Source: Codonopsis lanceolata
Taxonomy: Eukaryota; Streptophyta; Magnoliopsida; Asterales; Campanulaceae
NCBI GenBank assembly: GCA_013146195.2
Contig: CM028377.1
Coordinates: 60,160,109-60,224,108 of the forward strand
DNA length: 64,000 bases
Reading direction: 5' to 3'
The first letter of the stretch is position 1; each line of letters opens with the position of its first letter. The notes beneath the pieces were generated by a model that saw nothing but the letters and a program-made list of their open reading frames with translations, searched no databases and had not been told where the DNA came from. Made by a program: the position numbers and the translations under genes. Of this stretch, positions 54,897 to 64,000 are shown in pieces.

Positions 54897-55620
54897 TATG
54901 ACAACTAATTAGCATTTTTTAAAAGCTAAATAGAAAAGTTCGCTAAATCCCAACAGGAATTCGTTTGTCGAATATTTGTGAGGATATTTGAGCTTAGTGT
55001 ATGGATTGGATCTTTGCTAAGAACCTATTAAGAACACGAAAACAACACCTTAGAGGAACTACAAAGCACGACCTCGCGAAACCACTTTAGTGTGAGAAAA
55101 AGATTTGTGTATATTCAAAACAATTTGACATAGTTTATAGGTTGTAGAAAGTGTGTACCTGTTTAGGGTTTATGGAGGGGTATATATATGCCCCTAAATT
55201 CATAGAATCCTTCTAGGATTGAGATCTATAGTTGCCTATTAAGGTTATGAGATATACCCTAAATTGTAGGTGTGATAGGCGGCTGGCCATGTAATTACTG
55301 TAATAGACAAGGAAAAAACTCCTTTCATTTTAGGAAACCTTTGACTTGTTTTAGAGTGCACGATTTTGATAGTCGCTGGTTGGCAACTTGCCTGGGCGAG
55401 CATGATCCCCTAGTCGGAGAGGCATGTCCTAAGTCCGGCCTGGCTTTGGCAGAGATAGATGGGGTTCCTGCTCGGTTAGTCTGTCTGCTATGCTTATTGC
55501 TCTTGTGAGACCCTTGCTGTCGAGCTCATGACTCACACGTGATGCTCATATGTGCTTTCCTTGTAACTAGATTTGGGCCGGACACATAAACCAGATCATC
55601 AATCATAAGTCTTAAGTAAT
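54894..55620 (-). other. LTR-like fragment, no gene
   Basis: On the minus strand, GGGGCATATATATACCCCTCC near 55175-55195 is a TATA-like core followed by leader-like sequence, suggesting the U3/R part of an LTR. No partner LTR or coding domain is found. A 78-codon plus frame (55272-55508) has no known motif. Confidence 0.35.
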
Positions 55621-55625
55621 ACTCC

Positions 55626-55885
55626 CTCTATCCCAAAATATATGACGTTTTGGGGCTTTTCACACAGACCAAGGAAACAAATTGTAAAGACTAAACTGCA
55701 TCTATCTAAACATTAATGAAGTGTCTTGATATTCTTGTCAAAAGAGTCAAACACGAGTTACATAGTCAATAAATATGAGTAAAATTAGAAAAAAAATGGA
55801 AAATAGTTCCTTAAAAATTGCAAAGTGTCATCTATTTTGGAACAAAAAAACTATTTCAAAACATCATATATTTTGAGACAAAAAT
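55626..55885. mobile_element. Stowaway-like MITE, right end degraded
   Basis: Starts CTCCCTCTATCCCAAAATAT after TA. The right part carries the inverted ACATCATATATTTTGAGACA. It belongs to a different subfamily from 31226-31484. Confidence 0.7.
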
Positions 55886-56335
55886 AATAAATAATAAGTC
55901 ATTAATTATAAATAATAAATCGTCAACACATATAAATAAGTCAAATTAAATTGACTCATGGTAACATAAATGTATGAAGAAACAAATAATGTCCGGTTTG
56001 TACTTCAATATTCACACAAATATATAAATGTAAATATTAGTAGTATATTTTTATGAAGATGGATATTAATATACCATATGCAATGCAAGTCAATGAAGGG
56101 GAAGGACGAGCTTTTTTCGAGGGTGTTTACCGTTACAATTCTATTCTATGCAAAGTGTGCTCGTCTTATTATTTTTATTTAGTAGAGTACCATTTATATT
56201 TATTTATTTATTTATTATTAATTTACTTTTTAGTATCCTCTTGGGATGCATTGCCAATTGCAATTAGTCCATTAACACCTTTCTCACCATCCAATAATGC
56301 TTCACATGGCCACACGTCTTTACACAAGTGGCTGC

Positions 56336-56883
56336 CACGTGGAGTAATGACATTGGATGAATAGGGTCTCGATCTATGGGAAGGATTAGTATAATTGGTT
56401 AGTGCACGCCAGAATCTTTTTTTGGGTTGGATAGTGGAGTTGCTTGATTTTGAAGATTGTTTTTTTTTTTTATGAATTTAACCTTTTTGGTATTTTGTTT
56501 TAGGTCAATTGGTTGTTTTTAATACTACCTCAAAAATGATGTGGGCACGTGTAAATGTCTAGATTTTCCGCACTTGGTTTTGAGTTTTAACATAATTCTT
56601 TTTTTTTTTTTCTCAAAAATTGTTTAATGACAAAAAAGAAATTCATTAATGAAATGAATGTTTAACATTTGGGTTGGTGCTAATGCTAATACTAAACTAA
56701 TATGCTGGATTATCACTAAGCGTAAATTAATATTCCTAGTGCTAGAAAACAAATTAGTTGCTTTTATAAAGCTTTTAGTAAGGGAGAGGGCACCTCACGT
56801 GCGCAGACACGTGGCTCGTATTTCTATACGGTTGTCTTTTGCCCATTCGTTGCTCAACAATCAACATTGGCGGATGCCACGTG
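56336..56883. promoter_or_regulatory. Cluster of five G-box (CACGTG) sites
   Basis: CACGTG at 56336, 56546, 56796, 56808 and 56878, several as (G/A)CACGTGGC or GCCACGTG, the ABRE/G-box core bound by bZIP and bHLH factors. About 0.13 sites would be expected by chance in 550 bp. No gene is recognised within 1 kb on either strand, so the target is unknown. Confidence 0.5.
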
Positions 56884-56959
56884 TGCGTTCGTCTGATGGA
56901 TGATATATCCCATCGCAGTCTTCTGATCACATTCGCCGCATGACTCCTTCTGCGGCTGT

Positions 56960-57379
56960 AAACACCCAACATTTCAAATTTAAATTTCACTAATTGTCTT
57001 TAAAAATAAATAATTTTAAGTTTGCAATCATCAAAATCTTTAAGTTTATTCGAATTATTTTTACCATTACCTTTACAAGTTATAATTATATTTTTGCCAC
57101 AAGCAAACTTAGGTGAATCATCATTTAACAAAGACATAATTGTAAAGATATCATTATTCTTTTGTAAATATAATCAACTCTATTGATACTTCTACCTCCT
57201 TCTATTATTAAACTGTTTAAATGTGAAATATTTAAGTGAAACGAAGTGAATACAAATCTTCATAATTATTGATACTTAATAGTTCTTTTTTAAAAATCTC
57301 TCTTCCTTTATATGTTGATGGCTTATTGGCTTTGTTTATTTATCTATTTTAAAGTGAAACTAAAATTATTAAAATATTA
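56960..57379. other. Intergenic, no gene seen
   Basis: AT-rich, nothing recognised. Confidence 0.5.
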
Positions 57380-57640
57380 TATTTCATCCGTTTTCAAATT
57401 ATCGTTTTTTTTTCTTTGTCGTCTGTTCTAAAATGATTGTTCTCTTTGATAACTTATTTTTTAGGAAAACACTTTTACCACTTTATCCTTACTTTTTTAC
57501 GTACTTTAATTATGGCCAAATGTTCAAGGGCATTAAAGAAAATCACACATTTCACCAATATTTATAATACAGTCAATTACTTTTTCTTAAACGGTATACC
57601 GGGTCAAAGAGGATAATATTTTGAAAACGGATGGAGTAAT
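57380..57640. mobile_element. Stowaway-type MITE, copy 3
   Basis: Collinear with 31226-31484 (ACCACTTTATCCTTACTTTT shared). Ends TTTCATCCGTTTTCAAATTA and, inverted, ACTCCATCCGTTTTCAAAAT. Confidence 0.8.
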
Positions 57641-58639
57641 ACATTTTTAGATAGTATAAATCAATACACTTTAATATGCATTTTCTTATTTGAGATTCAT
57701 ACAAGGTATTTTGGATATTTTTTTCATCATAAACAAAATTAAGCCGGAGGTAGCTAACATATCCAAAATTACAAAACTAATTTTAAAATAATCATGTTTA
57801 CTAGAATCAACAAACGAGAATAACTTTTGAAGAATCAAAAGCAATGTCATATCCCGATATTCTTAATTGGGAAATGATATTAAGATTTAGAGCTTGTGGT
57901 ATTATTATGAATTTTAGTATTAGAGGTATTGGATAATTAAGTTGATGGTGATTTGCAATATCCATATCATACAAAAAAAAAAAAAGCATATTTGATTTAG
58001 CGTAGAGATATAATTACATTTAATCTAACGATACTTATACTTAAATTTGTAATTATACCACAAGCTCAAACTCATAATAAGATAACTCTTTTTACTTTCA
58101 TCGCATATTGTCTTTCATATCTATATCTGTTATATCGCTATCAAAATCAACCTTGCTTTAATGATCATAAAGTTAAACACACATGTAGATTTATACATTT
58201 CCGGTATATGTGTCGTAGGTATAGTAGCGGTATAAAATTAGCTCAATAAATATTTGGGATAAATTATAGATAACCACCCCATTAATTATATGATTAAAAA
58301 ATATGGTAGGGAAAAACATTGTTGTAACTGATTGTGGATGTGGTAATTCAAACAAAGCTCATAACTGAGAGAATTATATGTAATTTACATACTTATACGT
58401 CGATCTGGACCACGAGTTATATTTTTGCCACAACTCAATCCTAACTGCTACTTATACCACGATCTCTATCGTCATAGAGCACTGATTCTAATCAAATCAG
58501 TGATTCAGGTCATATCTAAGTATGTTAAGGAATGCTTTCTATCTATGTTGCATGGATACGGATATACAGACACATATACGTGGACTCGGGATACATGGAT
58601 TCACAATTTTTGAAAAATACAGGATACATGTATAGGGGT
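57641..58639. other. Intergenic, no gene seen
   Basis: No coding sequence recognised. Confidence 0.5.
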
Positions 58640-59090
58640 CACTACAAGAAAAATGTATATTTGGGAAGGCCAAAAACCGTCTCAAAAGGTATTTGGCACA
58701 ATTTTGGCTCCCTCCCAAATCCGAGGGTGTCAAATACATTTGTCTCGATCCGAAACCGTCCCAAACAGTATTTGACACTAAAAAAACGACGGTTGCGCAT
58801 GTGTGTGCTATTTGACATGTACTTGGGACAGTTTGTAATGACCCGACCCAAATAGGTATTTGGGACGGTTGTGTTGCCCTCCCAAATACAATTGACACGG
58901 TTGGTTATGTTCTCCCAAATAGTATTTGACACGATTGGTTCTACCCTCTCAAAAACTATTTGTGACAGTTTGTTTTCGCCCCCTAAATACATTTGACACA
59001 CTTTATTTACCTTCCCAAAAAGTATTTGACATTGTTTTCCTAGCTTCCCAAATGTATTTCGTACCCGCTACCACATTATACTCACTATTT
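58640..59090 (+). mobile_element. CACTA (En/Spm-type) transposon terminus
   Basis: CACTACAAGAAAAATG at 58640 is the classical CACTA inverted terminus. It is followed by about 400 bp of subterminal repeats, TATTTGG(G)ACGGTT and TATTTGACAC in both orientations, which bind the transposase. A candidate 3-bp duplication GGT precedes it. The opposite end (..TTGTAGTG) is not seen, so the element is truncated or degraded and its right limit is approximate. Confidence 0.7.
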
Positions 59091-59508
59091 ATTTTTACTC
59101 TAATGTATAATGAAATAACAATATTTCCTGACTGAATCATATACACATAATAAATCAATATGAATATTACCATACAAGAAATCAAGAGAAAACAAATTGC
59201 ATCCATATTATGATCAAAAATATTTTTATCATAATCATCTTACATACGTCCATAACATTAAATATACATATTTTTTTCCTATATTCAAATATACATAAGC
59301 TAACATAAATCCATGTACATGTACCTAAATCAATGTATCTAAATCAAAGTCAATATTCAAAATTGACGGGCCTACGAACTACGTGAAGAAATGATTAATC
59401 TTCACTAACATAACTATGAACATGCCTCCATGTTTGCCCTAGAATACATAAAAAAGAGTTGTATATTAGTTACAAGCGCCCGCACAACTTGATTATATGA
59501 AATAAAAC

Positions 59509-59540
59509 TAGCAATGCACCCGCGTGTTGTACGATTTGTA
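59509..59540 (-). mobile_element. Helitron-like 3' terminus, second
   Basis: Minus strand: CGTACAACACGCGGGTGCAT then TGCTAG followed by T. Similar to the end at 32979, but the stem is weak. Confidence 0.35.
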
Positions 59541-61259
59541 TTTGGATGTAAAATCAGATACTCAATTAAAGTTGAATAATATACAATTAAAAAGTTTAAT
59601 ATGAACAAAATAAATAAAAATTGATAAACAGTAAAATCAAAGAAAATCACATAAAAAATTTAAAAGTTATTTTAAATTTTAAAATACTTCTTTATATACA
59701 GAATTTTTCGTTGAAAATGTATGATTATTACAACTATTACTATCACATAAAAAATTCAAAAACCCTTAAGATTAATAAATCTAGACAAAGAGACATACTG
59801 ATCATGACTAAAAATAAAGTTTTTCAAAAGAAGTTCTGACGATAGACACTTTTATTTATAAATATTTCGTAAGACATCATCAGCGTAAACTTTTTTTTTT
59901 TTTTTGAAATTTGGATGAAATTTAATGATCAGATGGTGTCAGTGATATTTTTGAAATAACCAGAATGACCATTTGAAAGAACTCGACATTCTAAAATTGT
60001 AAAACATGGTTTGTTAGTCTTGTAATAATTAATCGCGTGCTAATACATAAACCAAGGAAATAGTCAATGTTACGAAGCAACATTAATGAAGTTCCAACCT
60101 TCAAATTCAACTCATGTTTTAGGATTCCAAAACATGAAATTATATTTAAAACTTTAGAAATATCTATATCGTTCAAAATATCAACGTTTCTATTAAAATG
60201 ACACGAAAATCTGAGGTAAAAAATAATTTTCCTTTTGAACCGTTCTTCAATACCATGTAATCATTTATTGAGTTAACCACATCAAGAGTTGGATCTAGAA
60301 TAACTCTCTTTTCCAAAAACTATGAATCATCGGGACTGCTTCCAAATGAAGGATATGTGCTTTGTACAATTGGAGCGATTGGATCGTTGAATTCCTTAAG
60401 CAGTAATTGATTGAGAATATCAACATAAACATAATTATCATTTGGTTCACCAATTTTATCATTGAAAACGTACGATTATTACTTTTAATTCTAGAAGGGG
60501 TAGTTTTAAAGCATGAAGTTATATTTATACTTACATATAACACACTTGAAATGATCTTTCAAAGCATATTCTTTAAAAACAAGCTGTTCAAACATCTTCG
60601 AAAATATGTGATACTAAGAATTTCATATTAAAAATCTTCTACCTTTCTAAAAGTCCTTAGAAATGAATTTCAACAAATGGCATCACACAAGCAATCCTTA
60701 AAATGAAAATTTTAAACTTTATTCTTTACTTTAAGGATTTACAACTCTTTTTTGCCAAAATATGCTTTCAAATATATAAATATTTTATGCAAGAAAGGAA
60801 CCAAAAACTTTTTAGATTTTGAGCAAACAGATCATTTATATCTCATAAATAATCTAAAAATGTTTTCTTACTATTGCTTTATATTTTGATTTATCGAGTC
60901 TGTAAATAGCAATATGCGACTATAAATAAGCCATCGCTTGTAAATTCAGCATATGACATGCCTTGAGATAAAATGATCATTCATTGTAGGCATGTTATTA
61001 CTATGAGCTGAAATATTGCTTAAGTGCTTTATGTATATGTTAGTTTAGTAATTGTTCTAACCAAATAGTAGGAGATTATTGGAATATACCTGCTGAAACA
61101 TGACTTATTCATTTGCATATTCCAAATACCATGAATTGCTTGTTCCCATTACTGCATGTTCTAACAAGTGACTAAAAGCACTGTGTACTGGTTAGTGTGG
61201 CAACTTGTTGAACATTGCATAGGTCTTAGACTAGGAGAGTTCGTGTCTCAGTCCTACTC
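59541..61259. other. AT-rich intergenic, no gene seen
   Basis: No coding sequence recognised. A block near 61190-61255 (GTTCGTGTCTC) resembles a pol III B box, but no matching A box at the right spacing supports a tRNA or SINE. Confidence 0.4.
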
Positions 61260-62949
61260 TTATGTTATGACCCGAACAGACCAGTTATTCCTGTACACTA
61301 GCACCAGCAAGCATGCTATAGGATGATAGCTTCTTCAAGATATCAAACCAGCAAACATGCTACGGATTGATAGTTCATTCCTCAAGTATATCAACTAGTA
61401 GACCTTTCTACTGGAAGGTAATATCATTAAAAGAATATCAAACCAGCAGACCTTTAAAGCTTCTTAGGTTGCATGTGCGAACTAAAGTGGAATCATTGCA
61501 GATGACCAGAAACGACAAAAGACTCAAGCTTCTACAAAAGTCAACTTGCGGAAAAGTCTTGACAGCTCTCAAACCTGCAATATCTAGTTGGATTTTATTC
61601 AACAGAAATTTCCTTCTATATTTGGTATCCAAGTTCAAATGTATCTACTTTATTAGAACACCAAATGTCAGTGTACTATTCCGTCAAACCTATGCAACAG
61701 TGACACATCAGCTCGATCTGACTTATGGATAACTTTTTCAAAGAGAGATCTGCAAGAATATCTTTATCCAACAGTTCATAAGATTTACTCTTATCCAACG
61801 ATCACTACAACGGCTAAAGATCATTCGAATATAATCTCAACGAATCTATAGTTTTCTGTCTATAAAAGAAACTTCTTATCCTTTCTTACATATAGAGAGA
61901 TATAGATCAAACAAGAGAAGGATCTCAAAGATCACCGTGGAAAGCACGGACCTCACGCAAAACATATTATGTGTATTGCAAAGAAGAAAAGTTGGAAAAA
62001 AGGAAGAGTGATCTGAAAAGGTACAATGACAGAGAACATTGTCTTGATCAAGAAACACCTTTCTTGATTTGAGCTCTTTGACCCCCTTCAAAGAACTCAG
62101 CCTCTACAGCCCATCAGAAATCTAATCCTTTGGTAGAGACCAAGCACTCTAGATTCCGTTGAAAACAGATCTCCAAAGATGTCCAGGGAAGATGAAGAGT
62201 TGACTGTCTACATTGCATTCATACCAGTAGACTTGTATTCCATTGCAAGGGCTATTGGTTGTGCAACAATAGGTCATCATAGGGAGTCGAGTGATTTGCA
62301 CTAAGTTGCTCAAATATTCTTTATCTGGGCAACCCATAAAATTGTCATCTCATATCGCATCTCCTTGTTTCTACATGTTCCGGACTTGTTCATGAAACTC
62401 TAAGAAATGAGTTCTTGAGTGGGGATGGAATGCAGGGGAAGAAAGTAGATGACTAGGTTAGAGAGTCTAGGTTGATGTATTAAACACATTTGTCTTTGAG
62501 TAAACTTCTGCTGAATTTGCAATATATTATACATTCATCAAACTCACCCCTGATCTCTCTTTCCAGTTCTTAAAAGATTTTAATTAACTAAAGCTATCTA
62601 TTATGTAACTCATATTTCTTGCATCTGAAGAAAAGTTAAGTATGTTGTTGTTTTGAACATATATTCGTGTACAACTGCTTAAACCTTTTAAGATAAACTT
62701 TTTTAGCCAGAACATTTCCGTTGTCAAACTATCTTATAAGCTAACAATTTATCTACAACATGTTAGTAGAGTTCATTACTCGATTATGAACAAGTCTGCT
62801 GCTCAATACATCAGCAGACCTGTTGTTGAATCTTGCCTTAATTAAATTTACTTAAAATCATTCTACTTTTTGGCAGTCAAGATCTTATAAGTTATGAATT
62901 ATTATGGTCAGCTTGAGATATACTCTTGTTAGTCACTTAGAAGCGATTG
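61260..62949. other. Probable LTR retrotransposon-derived sequence
   Basis: Repeated ATATCAAACCAGCA(G/A)AC units (61340-61455), a TATA-like GTCTATAAAAGAAACTTC near 61857-61874, and a GTCTGCTG...CAGCAGAC hairpin near 62790-62815. No protein domain. It is probably the U3 and leader of an LTR element. Confidence 0.35.
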
Positions 62950-63870
62950 ACCTAGTTTTAAAGTGTCGACTTCTTTACCTTGTTTGCTTGAACATTTCTG
63001 GTAGTGACACTTTCTATTTTGTGTTTTGATAGATCTTATATTCGTTATCTATATAACAAGATCCCCATGTTCTTGTAAGAAGATACGTCTGTATTGTAAA
63101 ACACATTTCAAATTCAAATGTGTTCCTAACGGGCTACACTTCAAGTTTATCTATGAATACCCACAGGAATCAATTGAAGAAACAATCTAAAACATTCATA
63201 CTCTCAAAGCAAATCACTCACTTAAAGTGCATCAGCTTTTATAACTTTAGCTAGATATCCTTCACTGATATTTTCTTTTTAGTTATTGTTTAGACAATCA
63301 CTGAGTTACTTCTTTCATATTCTTAAAGAAATCAGTTGGATTGTCTCACGAATGTGATTGTACTTCAATCATACTCCATAAACACTGGTCTTTGTTATAC
63401 ACGGATCCATTAGAGATCATTTAGACTTTTAATAAAATTAGTGCACTTCAAAATTCAAGTTTGACCAACTTGGTAGTGGACGTAGCAGTTTTTACTGCGA
63501 ACCACTTCAATTCCTTTGTCTGTTATTTCATCAGCTCTTACAAACTGATCTAACACTTAAGAAGTCTTGATCTACTTAAGTGTCAGTCGGTTACTTACAT
63601 AAATCGTTTACTTATCTATTTTGATAAATTGTTCTTCAGCTTTTACTTTACATTCAGTGATCCATTTTCAAAAGGAATTCACTGCTACCGCCAGCTGACC
63701 AATTTCTTATTAGCGTCAACTTTTTGAAACTTCAGCCAGCTAACAGCATATCAGCTGACTGACAAAATTACATTATTCTACTGTAATTTTTGAAGTTTTT
63801 CAAAACTACTCTTAAAAGTTTTACAAAGGCTATTCACCCCCCTTTAGCCTTGTCAGTTGCCAACTGGACT
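62950..63870 (-). mobile_element. LTR-like segment, copy 2 (family B)
   Basis: Collinear with 53121-54150. Ends on the plus strand with GGCTATTCACCCCCCTTTAG. It forms the left arm of the inverted repeat below. Confidence 0.55.
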
Positions 63871-64000
63871 TACAGTAAGTCAAGTTGGCAACTGACAAGG
63901 CTAGAGGGGGAGTGAATAGCCTTTTAAAAAACTTTGAGGGTGGACTTGAAAAGCTTTAAAAGTTTGCAGCGGAAAATGTAACTTTGTCATTTAGCTGATA
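63747..64000. repeat. Large inverted repeat at the window edge, arms of at least 120 bp
   Basis: The left arm (63747-63869) is matched in reverse by 63873-64000 around a 3-base centre, GACTTA-CAG-TAAGTC. The inner 45 bp are nearly identical (AAAGGCTATTCAC..., TAGCCTTGTCAGTTGCCAAC); the outer part is more diverged (TATCAGCT..., GACAAA(A/G)TTACATT). The right arm continues beyond the window. Confidence 0.85.

Noticed and set aside
61190..61260. tRNA-derived SINE (B-box-like GTTCGTGTCTC)
   Set aside because: No A box, poly-A tail or duplication could be defined.

Overview
This is plant nuclear DNA, most likely from a eudicot. It is AT-rich, full of nested transposable elements (Ty1/copia, a probable Tat/Ogre-type Ty3/gypsy, hAT, Mutator-like, CACTA, Stowaway, Helitron-like ends) and has very few genes. 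One 100-base run of N (26159-26258) marks an assembly gap. I see no bacterial, organellar, tRNA, rRNA or CRISPR features.

The only convincing host gene is on the minus strand at 7586-9865. It has three exons with GT..AG junctions and encodes a 308-residue, probably mitochondrial, plant-conserved protein (tentatively GCD1-like).

Left of that gene lie: a degenerate copia 3' half (1 to about 2274); a 1.43 kb non-autonomous hAT element with a perfect 8-bp target-site duplication (3025-4455); and a 2.4 kb Mutator-like element with long inverted repeats (4671-7109). The last carries a captured, frameshifted fragment of a fasciclin (FAS1) domain gene and a nested solo LTR.

The span from about 10960 to the gap looks like the 5' part of a large Tat/Ogre-type retroelement: an LTR-like region, a spliced ORF encoding a plant mobile domain (PMD), and a gag-like segment. 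A 5.9 kb Sirevirus-like copia element (15836-21739, minus, perfect TSD CCTAT) sits inside the first intron of the PMD ORF. Beyond the gap is a second, unrelated-looking PMD element on the minus strand (about 26700-29160). It is bordered by blocks of a 31-36 bp tandem repeat.

The right half is intergenic: Stowaway MITEs, several small Mutator-like MITEs with 9-bp TSDs, a family of related elements rich in GATGCATCGCG-type motifs (10.0, 38.5-40.4, 42.2-43.8 kb), a nearly complete Ale/Retrofit-like copia element (44574-49293, perfect TSD GTGGG), a cluster of five G-boxes (56.3-56.9 kb), a CACTA terminus (58640), and a large inverted repeat of LTR-like sequence that runs off the right edge. I found no evidence of a new cellular system. 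The most informative items are the pack-MULE, the two PMD elements beside the gap, the palindrome set of the Sirevirus-like element, the short-repeat element family and the terminal inverted repeat.
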